Assembly: GCA_002375985.1 (NCBI GenBank)
Contig: DFNH01000004.1
Span: 1-52,340, forward strand
Source of the DNA: Firmicutes bacterium UBA3572
GTDB lineage: Bacteria; Bacillota; Desulfotomaculia; Desulfotomaculales; Desulforudaceae
Direction: 5' to 3'
Length of the DNA: 52,340 nt
Every line of letters begins with the position of its first letter. The stretch's first letter is position 1. This document shows, piece by piece, positions 16,212-24,538 of the stretch. Made by a program: the position numbers and the translations under genes. The notes beneath the pieces are model-generated. The model was not told the DNA's origin, made no database searches, and saw only the letters and a program-made list of their open reading frames with translations.

Positions 16212-17585
16212 GTGCCTTTAACACCCCAGCACGTACATTTCGTAGGTATTGGCGGCGCGGGGATGAGCGGAATCGCCAGGGTGCTTTTGAGCCAGGGGTA
16301 TACCGTGAGTGGTTCAGACCTGAAGAAGTCCAGCGTGACCGATAGCCTGCAGATGTTGGGTGCCAAGGTGTACTACGGCCATTCTCCGGCCAACCTGGGT
16401 GCGGCGGAACTGGTGGTTTACTCTTCAGCGGTACCGGCTGATAACCCGGAATTGTCGACCGCCCGCCAACGCGGTCTACCGGTGATCCCCCGTGCGGAAA
16501 TGCTAGGGCGCTTAATGAAACAGCAGAAAGGAATCGCGATAGCCGGCGCCCACGGCAAAACCACCACTACCGCGCTTGCGGCCGTCCTATTGGAGCGGAC
16601 GGGATTTGATCCCACCGTGATCATTGGAGGTGAAACGAGCGAACTTGGGAACGCCAAGGCCGGTGGCGGCGACTACCTGGTGGCGGAGGCGGATGAAAGC
16701 GACGGTTCTTTTACCCTGCTGGATCCGGCCATTGTATTGGTGACCAACGTGGAGGACGATCACCTGGACTATTACCGCACGGTGGAAGCAATACAGCAAG
16801 CTTTCCGGAGGTTTATCCTCAAGGTGCCGCGGGACGGTGTGGCCATTCTGTGTCAGGATGATCCTTTTCTCCGGCGCTTGGCCGCGGAACTGCCGGTACC
16901 GGTAATTACTTACGGTTCCACTCCGGATGCCCAGTACTACCTTTCGGCGTTTGGACCCAACTGTGTGACCGCGGGTGCCGAGGTGTACTGGAAAGGTGAA
17001 CGGTTGGGACGGCTGGAATTGTCCATTCCGGGCCGGCACAACACCTTAAACGCGTTGGGGGTGGTGGCCCTAGGCCGGTACTTGGGGCTGGAGTTTGGCG
17101 AAATCGCCAGGGTACTGCGGACTTTCCGCGGGGTCAAACGGCGTTTTGAAGTCCTGGGTGAGGTCCGCGGGGTTAGGGTGGTGGACGATTATGCACACCA
17201 TCCGACCGAAATCAGGGCGACTCTGGAAGCGGCGCGCCAGACAAAGCCCGGCCGGGTGATCGCTGTGTTTCAGCCGCACCGGTACACGCGCACCAAGTAC
17301 TTGTACCGTGAGTTTGGGAGGGCGTTCGCGAGTGCCGACCAGGTGCTGCTCAACAAGATTTACCCGGCAGGAGAGACGCCGATCAACGGTGTGAACGCAA
17401 AGTTGATCGGGGACGAGATCAGGAAACATAAAAACGTGGAACCGCTCCTGTTTGACGATCAAGATGACCTGGTATCGCACCTGGCTTCGATTGTCCGCGA
17501 AGGCGACCTGGTCATTACCCTGGGGGCGGGCGATATTTGGCGCAGCGGTCGGGCGCTGCTCCGGGTCCTTGGAGAGCAATCATGA
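16212..17585 (+). CDS. murC: UDP-MurNAc:L-alanine ligase MurC
   Basis: 457 residues. First Mur ligase, adding L-Ala to UDP-MurNAc. N-terminal UDP-binding GIGGAGMSGIA, ATP loop G112-AHGKTTTTA, EADESDGSF, NVEDDHLDYY, and the C-terminal DDYAHHPTEIRATL and FQPHRYTRTK motifs. GTG start with AAGGAG. Its TGA stop overlaps the murB ATG (ATGA), so the pair is translationally coupled. Confidence 0.97.
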   Translation: MPLTPQHVHFVGIGGAGMSGIARVLLSQGYTVSGSDLKKSSVTDSLQMLGAKVYYGHSPANLGAAELVVYSSAVPADNPELSTARQRGLPVIPRAEMLGRLMKQQKGIAIAGAHGKTTTTALAAVLLERTGFDPTVIIGGETSELGNAKAGGGDYLVAEADESDGSFTLLDPAIVLVTNVEDDHLDYYRTVEAIQQAFRRFILKVPRDGVAILCQDDPFLRRLAAELPVPVITYGSTPDAQYYLSAFGPNCVTAGAEVYWKGERLGRLELSIPGRHNTLNALGVVALGRYLGLEFGEIARVLRTFRGVKRRFEVLGEVRGVRVVDDYAHHPTEIRATLEAARQTKPGRVIAVFQPHRYTRTKYLYREFGRAFASADQVLLNKIYPAGETPINGVNAKLIGDEIRKHKNVEPLLFDDQDDLVSHLASIVREGDLVITLGAGDIWRSGRALLRVLGEQS

Positions 17586-18484
17586 GCCTTTATCTGGATT
17601 TAAAGGCGGGGATCCGGGGCTCGTTGCGCACCGGAGAACCCCTTTCGAAACACACCACCTGGCGCATTGGTGGTCCGGCGGACTACTTTGTGGAACCCGC
17701 GGGTCTGGAAGACGTGCAGTTTGTCGTTCGTTTTGCGGCCGAGCGGGGGCTGCCGCTTGCCGTGATGGGCAACGGATCTAACCTTTTAGTGAGCGATGCC
17801 GGCTTACGGGGTATCCTGCTCAAAATGGGCCGGGGCATGGAACATATCGCCATTGACGGAGATGTCCTCTTGGTTCAGGGCGGGACGAAAATATCCCGTA
17901 TTATCAACACGGCCGCCGATGCCAACTTGGGAGGCCTGGAATTTATGGCCGGCATCCCGGCTTCGGTCGGGGGTGCGGTGGTGATGAATGCCGGCGTGAA
18001 CGGGGCGAGCCTGGGGGACCGGGTGGTAGAAGTCACGTTGGTCGACCGCGAGGGAAAGGTTCACCGCCGTTCCGGAGCGGAGCTGGGGTTCCAGTATCGT
18101 TGGAGCAACCTGCAGGCGGACGGCGCCATCGTGGCCGCGGTTGTGTTTCGGTGTACGCCCCGGAACCGGCCCGAAATCGTGCGGGAAGTCGAACGTATTT
18201 TGCGCCGACGCCGGGAAACCCAGCCGTTGGAACATCCCAGCGCTGGCTGTGTTTTTAAAAATCCGCCGGGGGACTCGGCCGGGCGCCTGATCGAGGCCGC
18301 CGGCGGCAAGGGCTTGCGGGTAGGCAACGCGGAGGTGTCCCGCAAGCACGCCAACTTCATTCTTAACTTGGGCGGGGCTACCGCACAGGACGTTTGGGCT
18401 CTGATCAAGCAGGTTCGCCAGTTGGTAAAGGACAAATTTGGAACCGAATTAGGGCTCGAGGTGAACTTAATGGGCGATTTGTAG
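17582..18484 (+). CDS. murB: UDP-N-acetylenolpyruvoylglucosamine reductase MurB
   Basis: 300 residues from the ATG overlapping the murC stop. FAD enzyme reducing enolpyruvyl-UDP-GlcNAc to UDP-MurNAc. Seen: HTTWRIGGPADYF, GNGSNLLVSDAGL (FAD phosphate loop), LEFMAGIPASVGGAVVMNAG, FQYRWSNL and HPSAGCVFKNP. The proton donor position in the last motif is C223 rather than the serine of E. coli MurB; this Ser/Cys exchange occurs in other bacterial MurB proteins. murA follows after 13 bases. Confidence 0.96.
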   Translation: MSLYLDLKAGIRGSLRTGEPLSKHTTWRIGGPADYFVEPAGLEDVQFVVRFAAERGLPLAVMGNGSNLLVSDAGLRGILLKMGRGMEHIAIDGDVLLVQGGTKISRIINTAADANLGGLEFMAGIPASVGGAVVMNAGVNGASLGDRVVEVTLVDREGKVHRRSGAELGFQYRWSNLQADGAIVAAVVFRCTPRNRPEIVREVERILRRRRETQPLEHPSAGCVFKNPPGDSAGRLIEAAGGKGLRVGNAEVSRKHANFILNLGGATAQDVWALIKQVRQLVKDKFGTELGLEVNLMGDL

Positions 18485-18497
18485 GGCGGGGTGACAT

Positions 18498-19751
18498 ATG
18501 GAGCGGATTATCATCAAGGGAGGAAACCGCCTTAAAGGAACGATCAAAGTAAGCGGCGCAAAAAACGCCGTGCTTCCGATTCTGGGCGCCAGCCTGCTTT
18601 GCGGGGGCGAATCCACGATTTACAATGTGCCGAGGTTACGGGATGTAGAGGTGATGATTGAACTGCTGACCTACCTCGGCGCTTGTGTTCACCGGGAAGA
18701 CCACCAACTCCGGGTTGACACCACCTACGTTGAACCACGGGAGATCGGCGAAAAGCTGATGCGCCGGATGCGCGCGTCCAACCTGGTATTGGGACCGCTT
18801 CTGGGCCGTTTCGGCCGCGTGGTCATCTCCCAGCCGGGCGGCTGTAACATCGGTTCAAGACCCATGGACCTGCATCTTCGCGGGATGCGGGCCCTGGGCG
18901 CTACGGTTGACGAAAAGGCGGGTTTTGTTTGGGCCCGCACTTCCGGGCTTGTTGGCGCCGATATCCACCTGGACGTACCCAGTGTGGGGGCCACAGAAAA
19001 CATCATAATGGCCGCTTGTGTGGCCCGGGGCAGGACTACATTGCACAACGCCGCCCGGGAACCGGAGATTATCGATTTGCAGCATTACCTGAACGCTATG
19101 GGGGCGCGGGTCAGCGGTGCCGGCACGGGGGTGATCCGCATTGAGGGCGTAGATAGCCTGCACGGCTGCCGTCACGAAGTCATTCCTGACCGGATTGAAG
19201 CGGGGACCCATTTGGTGGCGGCGGCGATCACCGGGGGCGACGTTACGGTCGAAAACGTGATCGCGGAGTTCGTGGAGCCGGTACTGGCCAAACTGCGGGA
19301 AACCGGGGCGGAGTTGGCGGTCGAGGGGAATGCAGTGCGGATCAGGGCGCCGGTTAGACCGAAGGCGGTGGATGTCAAGACCTTGCCGTATCCCGGTTTC
19401 CCTACCGATATGCAGCCCCAGATGATGGCACTGTCAAGTCTGGCCGAGGGGACCTCAACCGTTACCGAGACCATCTTTGAAAACCGGTTCAAGCACGTAC
19501 CGGAGCTGAGGCGCCTGGGCGCGGACATCAGCGTTGAGGGCCGCACGGCGATTATTAAAGGACGGGAGACGTTGAGTGGGGCCAGTGTGGAGGCGTCCGA
19601 CCTCCGGGCCGGAGCTGCCCTGGTGTTGGCCGGATTGGCGGCCGAGAATACTACGGTGGTGGAAAAGGCGGAGTATCTGGAGCGGGGTTACGAGAGACTG
19701 GAAGAAAAGTACCAGTTGTTGGGAGCAAGGATCAGCAGGGAGCGGGCTTAG
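18498..19751 (+). CDS. murA: UDP-GlcNAc 1-carboxyvinyltransferase MurA
   Basis: 417 residues. First committed step of peptidoglycan synthesis, using phosphoenolpyruvate. KVSGAKNAVLPILGA at the N-terminus, the catalytic loop PGGC116NIGSRP with the fosfomycin-reactive cysteine, GATENIIMAA, and DMQPQMMAL near residue 305. Ends exactly in the loop of a hairpin (see 19741). ATG start with a GGGGTG site. Confidence 0.97.
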   Translation: MERIIIKGGNRLKGTIKVSGAKNAVLPILGASLLCGGESTIYNVPRLRDVEVMIELLTYLGACVHREDHQLRVDTTYVEPREIGEKLMRRMRASNLVLGPLLGRFGRVVISQPGGCNIGSRPMDLHLRGMRALGATVDEKAGFVWARTSGLVGADIHLDVPSVGATENIIMAACVARGRTTLHNAAREPEIIDLQHYLNAMGARVSGAGTGVIRIEGVDSLHGCRHEVIPDRIEAGTHLVAAAITGGDVTVENVIAEFVEPVLAKLRETGAELAVEGNAVRIRAPVRPKAVDVKTLPYPGFPTDMQPQMMALSSLAEGTSTVTETIFENRFKHVPELRRLGADISVEGRTAIIKGRETLSGASVEASDLRAGAALVLAGLAAENTTVVEKAEYLERGYERLEEKYQLLGARISRERA

Positions 19752-19759
19752 AGCCCGCT
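19741..19759 (+). terminator. Hairpin whose loop is the murA stop codon (weak terminator or attenuator)
   Basis: AGCGGGCT (19741-19748) and AGCCCGCT (19752-19759) pair perfectly, leaving the stop codon TAG as the 3-base loop. The following stretch is only moderately T-rich, so termination would be partial. Confidence 0.45.
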
Positions 19760-19775
19760 GTCCCTTGGTTTGTCC

Positions 19776-19805
19776 TTGGACAAGTCCTACTTACGGCGCT
19801 ATAAT
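19776..19805 (+). promoter_or_regulatory. Internal sigma-A promoter before ftsQ
   Basis: TTGGAC (19776-19781) and a perfect TATAAT (19800-19805) are 18 bases apart, directly behind the murA hairpin. It could drive ftsQ-DUF881-DUF881-sbp-ftsZ independently of the upstream mur genes. Confidence 0.65.
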
Positions 19806-19829
19806 GTAAGATACTCAGGGGGTGTATCT

Positions 19830-20543
19830 GTGCCGGGGCGGCTCAACTGGTGGGAAACCGTTCTGTTTTCCGTGTTGTTTCTCATTGCCGCCTTCATTCT
19901 CGTCTGTTCCCCTCTGTTCGAAATCGATAAGGTCACTGTAGAGGGGAATCACCTTTTGACGGAGACTGAGGTCCGGGCGGCCAGCGGGATCGTGCCCGGA
20001 AGTAACATCTTCCGGGTGCAACTTGGGGAAGCGCAAGCGCGCCTGGAAGCCCTGCCCCTGGTGCGCCGGGCGCAGTTGGAGCGCCGGTTTCCGGCCGAAG
20101 TGGTCATCATTGTGGAAGAGCGACAGCCGGTCGCTTTGCTCAGTATTGCCGGAGAATTTTGGGAGGTAGACGTGGAAGGGGTCCCGGTGCGCCCGAAGGC
20201 GCCGGGCTGGAGCGATCTGCCGGTGATCACCGGTGTCCGTTTCGACGATCCGGACTTGAACCACGTCCTGGAGACGGTGGTCAAATTACCCGCCCCGGTG
20301 GTGATGGAGCTGTCCGAGATTCATTACACTCCGGACCGGCGTTTCATGCTGTATACCTTTGAAGGCATTGAGGTGCGTCTGGGCCAGGCGGAAAGGCTGG
20401 ATCGCAAATGCGCCTTGCTGTTGGAGATTCTGTCCGTGGTCCGTCAAGAGGGCCGGATGGTCGCCTACATTGATCTTTCGGAACCGGAAAAAGCGGTCGT
20501 GAAGTATACCGGAACCGGAGGTGGCGGGAATGGCGAAGTTTAG
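19830..20543 (+). CDS. ftsQ: Cell division protein FtsQ/DivIB
   Basis: 237 residues: short cytoplasmic tail, one membrane segment (about 11-32), an extracellular POTRA domain (FEIDKVTVEGNHLLTETEV to IIVEERQPVALL) and a beta domain. Bitopic divisome protein that partners FtsL and FtsB/DivIC. GTG 19830 has CAGGGGGGTG seven bases upstream; the in-frame TTG at 19770 would overlap the promoter. Overlaps the next gene by 14 bases. Confidence 0.9.
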   Translation: MPGRLNWWETVLFSVLFLIAAFILVCSPLFEIDKVTVEGNHLLTETEVRAASGIVPGSNIFRVQLGEAQARLEALPLVRRAQLERRFPAEVVIIVEERQPVALLSIAGEFWEVDVEGVPVRPKAPGWSDLPVITGVRFDDPDLNHVLETVVKLPAPVVMELSEIHYTPDRRFMLYTFEGIEVRLGQAERLDRKCALLLEILSVVRQEGRMVAYIDLSEPEKAVVKYTGTGGGGNGEV

Positions 20544-21246
20544 ATTTCATTGGGCGTTGATCTTGATCGGCTTGGTGCTGGGTTTGATGTTGTCCACCCA
20601 GTTCCGTGTGCAGCAGGAAAAGGTACAAGCCGCCACCGTGAAGCGAGTAGAGCAGTTGGCGCTGAACGTGGAAACGGCCCGGCAGGAGCGGGACGCCTTA
20701 CGGGCCCGGGTGCAAGAACTGCGGGACGAGTTGGACCAGGCTGCCGAGGAAGTGCAACTGGGGGAACTCCGGTCCCAACTGGACCACGTGCGGATGCAGG
20801 CCGGCCTGCTCTCGGTTACCGGACCGGGCATCGAGGTCGTGCTGAGCGACAGTCCCACCCCGGCGCAGCCGGGACAGAGCCCGAATCTCTTTGTCTTGCA
20901 CGACGAAGACCTGTTAAAGGTGGTGAACGAATTACGAGCGTCCGGGGCGGAGGCAATCGCGATCAACAGCGAGCGCCTGGTGGCGACCAGTGAGATTCGC
21001 TGCATCGGCCCGGCCGTTGTGATAAACCGGGACCGGCGCCTGGCGCCACCGTACACCATCACCGCCATTGGCGATCCGGATACCATGATCGCTGCCCTGG
21101 AAATGCGTGACGGGGTGCTTGCCACCCTGAAGGTCTGGGGAATTCAAGCCACAATCCGGCGTGTTCCGGAGGCCGTGGTGCCGGCTTACACCGGAAAGAC
21201 CACCTTCAATTACGCTGTTCCGGTGTTCGAGGAAGGGGGGTCCTAG
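20530..21246 (+). CDS. DUF881 protein (YlxW/YlxX-like), first copy
   Basis: 238 residues: one N-terminal membrane segment (about 7-23), an extracellular coiled coil (about 33-80), then the DUF881 domain with LLSVTGPGIEVVLSDS, LFVLHDEDLLKVVNELRASGAEAIAIN and PPYTITAIGDPDTM. DUF881 proteins regularly occur between ftsQ and ftsZ in Gram-positive bacteria; their role is unproven. ATG 20530 has GGAGGTGG. About 40% similar by eye to the next gene, so the pair is a tandem duplication, as in B. subtilis ylxX-ylxW. Confidence 0.85.
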   Translation: MAKFRFHWALILIGLVLGLMLSTQFRVQQEKVQAATVKRVEQLALNVETARQERDALRARVQELRDELDQAAEEVQLGELRSQLDHVRMQAGLLSVTGPGIEVVLSDSPTPAQPGQSPNLFVLHDEDLLKVVNELRASGAEAIAINSERLVATSEIRCIGPAVVINRDRRLAPPYTITAIGDPDTMIAALEMRDGVLATLKVWGIQATIRRVPEAVVPAYTGKTTFNYAVPVFEEGGS

Positions 21247-21247
21247 G

Positions 21248-21940
21248 TTGCAGACCAAGTATCTATCCATCGCCGCCGTGACCGTGATCCTAGGCCTTCT
21301 GATCGGCCTGCAGGTCAAACTGCTGAAATTGCCGGAACCGCCGGCTCCGTCTCCCGACCGTTTCACGGCCTTGTCTGCCGAGCTGAAAGACCTGACTCGG
21401 GAGAACGAGGAACTGCGTGCGGAAATCGAGGATCTCGAAGCCAAGGTGCGCACCGCCAGGCAGGGTGTGCAACAAGCGGAGGCGGCCCTGCGCACCGAGA
21501 TTGCCAAACACTTGGTGTTCGCCGGGCTGACGAAGGTCAAGGGTCCCGGGGTGCAGGTGACCCTGGAAAACGTACCCGGAGGGGATTACCTGTTTGCCAT
21601 TCGGGACGAGGACCTGCTCCGGGTGGTGAACGAGTTGCGCGCGGCCGGGGCGGAGGCCATCGCGATTAACGACCAGCGCCTGGTGGCTTTCAGCGAAATC
21701 AGGCAGGCGGGACCGTTCATCAACGTGAACCTGGAGCGCATCTCACCGCCCTACCGCATCCAGGCCATCGGGAATCCCGACAAACTGTTCCGGGAACTGG
21801 AACGGCCCCAAGGGATTGTCGACACCGCACGGATCGTAGGGGTGGAGATCCATATCGAGGTTTGTGACGAACTAGTGCTGCCGGGCTACCAGGGCCGTTC
21901 GCGCCTAGAGTACGCCCGGCCGCTGAAGGAAGGAGTGTAG
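21248..21940 (+). CDS. DUF881 protein (YlxW/YlxX-like), second copy
   Basis: 230 residues from TTG 21248, preceded by GGGGGG at the right distance and one base after the previous stop. Same plan as the first copy: membrane segment (about 4-24), coiled coil (about 41-80, with ELKDLTRENEELRAEIEDLEAK), DUF881 domain with LFAIRDEDLLRVVNELRAAGAEAIAIN and PPYRIQAIGNPDKL. The shared block is nearly identical in both copies, which points to a conserved interface. Probably a division-associated membrane protein, by context only. Confidence 0.85.
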   Translation: MQTKYLSIAAVTVILGLLIGLQVKLLKLPEPPAPSPDRFTALSAELKDLTRENEELRAEIEDLEAKVRTARQGVQQAEAALRTEIAKHLVFAGLTKVKGPGVQVTLENVPGGDYLFAIRDEDLLRVVNELRAAGAEAIAINDQRLVAFSEIRQAGPFINVNLERISPPYRIQAIGNPDKLFRELERPQGIVDTARIVGVEIHIEVCDELVLPGYQGRSRLEYARPLKEGV

Positions 21941-21946
21941 GGTGGC

Positions 21947-22303
21947 GTGTGGGTGAGCATTTGGTTAGCGGTGATCGGTCTGGTGGTCGGCATCGGGATC
22001 GGCCTGAATCTGCCGGTGTTTCTCCCGGCGGCCTATGCCAAGTATCTGGGGATTGCCATCCTGGCGGCCCTGGACTCGGTTTTTGGCGGGATCAGGGCGG
22101 CTATGGAGGAAAACTTTGACAACTTGGTCTTCCTCTCCGGTTTTATCGGCAATGCCCTGATGGCGGCGCTACTCGTGTTTATCGGTGATCGGCTTGGGGT
22201 GGATATCTACATTGCCGCCGTAGTCGCCTTTGGTGTGCGCCTGTTTCATAACCTTGGTGTCATTCGGCGTCATCTGGTGGGTAGAAAAAATGAGGCCGTT
22301 TAA
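21947..22303 (+). CDS. sbp: Small basic membrane protein Sbp (DUF1290)
   Basis: 118 residues with three or four membrane segments and the family block YAKYLGIAILAALDSVFGGIRAAMEENFD. Found next to ftsZ in many Gram-positive genomes; function unknown. GTG 21947 or the in-frame GTG 21953 may be the start. In B. subtilis it is followed by ftsA; here ftsZ comes next. Confidence 0.85.
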   Translation: MWVSIWLAVIGLVVGIGIGLNLPVFLPAAYAKYLGIAILAALDSVFGGIRAAMEENFDNLVFLSGFIGNALMAALLVFIGDRLGVDIYIAAVVAFGVRLFHNLGVIRRHLVGRKNEAV

Positions 22304-22377
22304 AGGGAATCTATGGGTGGTGTTGAATTTAACAGGATGATCCTAAAGGGTGCCGGACACGCGAAAGGAGGAGCCGC

Positions 22378-23424
22378 GTGATAGACCTGGAACTAGAGGC
22401 GAATAGTTTAGCCACGATCAAGGTCGTGGGCGTGGGTGGTGGCGGCAATAATGCGGTGAACCGCATGATCAGTGCCGGGCTGAAAGGGGTAGAATTCATC
22501 AGTGTCAACACTGATGCCCAGGCCCTGGCGGTTTCGTTATGCAACCACAAGATCCAAATCGGAGCCAAGCTCACCAAAGGTCTTGGGGCGGGCGGCAATC
22601 CGGAAATCGGCCAAAAGGCGGCCGAGGAAAGCCGGGAAGAGTTGGTGCGCGGGCTGCAGTCTGCCGATATGGTTTTTGTAACGGCCGGCATGGGCGGTGG
22701 TACCGGTACGGGTGCGGCGCCCATCGTGGCGGAGGTGGCCCGGGAACTTGGAGCCCTGACCGTGGGTGTGGTCACCCGTCCCTTTTCTTTTGAGGGACGC
22801 AAGCGTTTTCAGCAGGCCGACCTTGGGATCGAGAACCTGCGCTCCAGGGTGGATACGCTGATCACCATTCCCAACGATAAGCTCTTGCAGGTAATCGATA
22901 AGAACACCTCCATCGTGGATGCCTTCCGGATCGCGGATGACGTCTTGCGGCAGGGAGTGCAGGGCATTTCCGATTTGATCGCGGTACCCGGTTTGATCAA
23001 CCTTGATTTTGCGGACGTAAAGAGCATTATGAAGGACACCGGTTCGGCGCTTATGGGTATCGGCACGGCCAGCGGCGATAACCGTGCGGTCGAAGCGGCC
23101 CGGATGGCCATTTCCAGCCCGCTGTTGGAGACTTCGGTGGACGGTGCCCGGGGTGTCCTGTTGAACATCACGGGCGGTACGAGCCTGGGATTGTATGAGG
23201 TAAACGAGGCCGCGGAGATTATTGCCCAGGCCGTCGATCCCGACGCCAACATCATCTTCGGGGCGGTCATTGACGAAAACATGAACGAAGAGGTTCGGGT
23301 TACGGTGATCGCCACCGGCTTTGATGTGAGTGCCGCGCGTCAGGCGGCGTCTGCCGACGATGATCTGAAGCCCTTCCACAGCCACGAGGACCTGGACATT
23401 CCGGCTTTTTTGAGAAGACGCTAG
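22378..23424 (+). CDS. ftsZ: Cell division GTPase FtsZ
   Basis: 348 residues. Tubulin-like GTPase that forms the Z ring. GTP-binding GVGGGGNNAVNRM at the N-terminus, the tubulin signature G106GGTGTG, the T7 catalytic region with DFADVKSIM, and a C-terminal peptide DLDIPAFLRRR after a very short linker (about 20 residues). That peptide binds membrane tethers; SepF (35631) is encoded in the window and FtsA is not. GTG start with AAAGGAGG. Its terminator overlaps the spoIIG promoter. Confidence 0.98.
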   Translation: MIDLELEANSLATIKVVGVGGGGNNAVNRMISAGLKGVEFISVNTDAQALAVSLCNHKIQIGAKLTKGLGAGGNPEIGQKAAEESREELVRGLQSADMVFVTAGMGGGTGTGAAPIVAEVARELGALTVGVVTRPFSFEGRKRFQQADLGIENLRSRVDTLITIPNDKLLQVIDKNTSIVDAFRIADDVLRQGVQGISDLIAVPGLINLDFADVKSIMKDTGSALMGIGTASGDNRAVEAARMAISSPLLETSVDGARGVLLNITGGTSLGLYEVNEAAEIIAQAVDPDANIIFGAVIDENMNEEVRVTVIATGFDVSAARQAASADDDLKPFHSHEDLDIPAFLRRR

Positions 23425-23464
23425 CGAAAACCCCCGAGAAAAAACTAAGGTTATCCTCTTGCTT

Positions 23465-23497
23465 TTGACAGTTTATTCCAGCCCCGGTTGCTATAAT
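23465..23497 (+). promoter_or_regulatory. spoIIG-type Spo0A-dependent promoter (21-bp spacer)
   Basis: Perfect TTGACA (23465-23470) and perfect TATAAT (23492-23497) are 21 bases apart. The B. subtilis spoIIG promoter is known for consensus elements with a too-long 22-bp spacer that needs Spo0A-P. TTTGACA (23464-23470) matches the 0A box (TTCGACA) at 6 of 7 positions and overlaps the -35, as in B. subtilis; TAGCGAA (23422-23428) is a second 6-of-7 match to TGNCGAA. Confidence 0.75.
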
Positions 23498-23517
23498 GGG
23501 AACCGGGGCTTTTTATT
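23480..23517 (+). terminator. ftsZ terminator, with the spoIIG -10 in its loop
   Basis: AGCCCCGGTT (23480-23489) pairs perfectly with AACCGGGGCT (23501-23510) across an 11-base loop, followed by TTTTTATTATTTT. The loop holds the TATAAT of the spoIIG promoter. Confidence 0.92.
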
Positions 23518-23582
23518 ATTTTGGCATATTCCCCAGTGAGCTTCATATAGAGTCGTAGGGATCGGGGCGAAGGGTGGCTGGC

Positions 23583-24509
23583 GTGGTATATACCGTCTAT
23601 CTGGACGAGGCGTTGCTGGGCAATGCCCTGCTGAACCTGGCCATTCTCTGGCTAACGGCACGCTTTTGCTTTTTGCCCAGGCTCCTTTGGCGGTTGGCAG
23701 TTTCGGCGCTGCTGGGTGCCGTCTATGCGGTGATGCTGTTTTTTCCGGTTCCGGCTTTTTTGGCCGGACTGCCGACCAAAGTCTGTGTATCTCTGCTGAT
23801 GCTGGCGGTGGCCTTTGCGCCTCTTCCGATCCGCAGGCTGGGGGCCGCGGCGGCGGTGTTTTACCTGGCATCGTTTGGCCTGGGAGGGTTGGTATTTGGT
23901 CTGGGCTATCTTGTGAGTGGCGATAACGTTGCAGCGTCTTTGTATGGGTTTGTGGAAGTGCCCCGGCGTTATCTTTGGCCGGTTATTGCCGGTGTGCTCG
24001 TGATTACGTGGTTGGTAGGCCGTTCAGGCGGTGCCTTTTTGCGGCGGCGTTTAGCCCGGGGACTGTTTCACGTACCGGTGCGGATTACTCTATACGGCCG
24101 GAGCCTGGTGGTCGGGGCGCTGGTGGATACCGGCAACCAGTTGGCCGATCCGCTGACCAACCACCCGGTGGTGGTGATGGAATTGGATGCGGTGCAAAAG
24201 CTTTTGCCCGGTGAACTGCGCCAGGCCCTGGAAAGGGATGAAGAACCGGACTTTCAAAAGATCCTGGCCGGATTGGGCGACCGGCGCTGGGCGACCAGGC
24301 TGCGGCTGATTCCGTTCCAGTCTCTGGGACGTACCCACGGGTTGTTACTGGGTTTCCGTCCCGATCAACTGGAGATCGCATACGGGCGGGAAGTGGTGCG
24401 GGTGCAGGATGTGGTGGTGGCGATTTACCAACGGCGCCTGTGCCCAGAATCCAGCTACCGGGCGCTGGTTAACCCCCGGCTCCTGGAAACGACGGCCGGA
24501 TTTTCTTAG
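23583..24509 (+). CDS. spoIIGA: Sporulation sigma-E processing peptidase SpoIIGA
   Basis: 308 residues. N-terminal half has five membrane segments; the C-terminal half is an aspartic protease domain with D182-TGNQLADPLT. B. subtilis SpoIIGA uses Asp183, so the position supports start GTG 23583 (site AAGGGTGG) over the in-frame GTG 23574. The membrane half receives the SpoIIR signal from the forespore across the septum and the protease half cuts pro-sigma-E in the mother cell. sigE follows after 29 bases. Confidence 0.93.
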   Translation: MVYTVYLDEALLGNALLNLAILWLTARFCFLPRLLWRLAVSALLGAVYAVMLFFPVPAFLAGLPTKVCVSLLMLAVAFAPLPIRRLGAAAAVFYLASFGLGGLVFGLGYLVSGDNVAASLYGFVEVPRRYLWPVIAGVLVITWLVGRSGGAFLRRRLARGLFHVPVRITLYGRSLVVGALVDTGNQLADPLTNHPVVVMELDAVQKLLPGELRQALERDEEPDFQKILAGLGDRRWATRLRLIPFQSLGRTHGLLLGFRPDQLEIAYGREVVRVQDVVVAIYQRRLCPESSYRALVNPRLLETTAGFS

Positions 24510-24538
24510 GGATTTTCTAAGGGGGGAGGGTATTCCGC

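Noticed and set aside
19770..19829. Upstream TTG start for ftsQ adding 20 residues
   Set aside because: It would put coding sequence over the TTGGAC/TATAAT promoter and lacks a ribosome binding site, while GTG 19830 has one.
22537..23385. Long - strand open frame opposite ftsZ
   Set aside because: Shadow of ftsZ in GC-rich DNA, without a ribosome binding site or recognisable domains.
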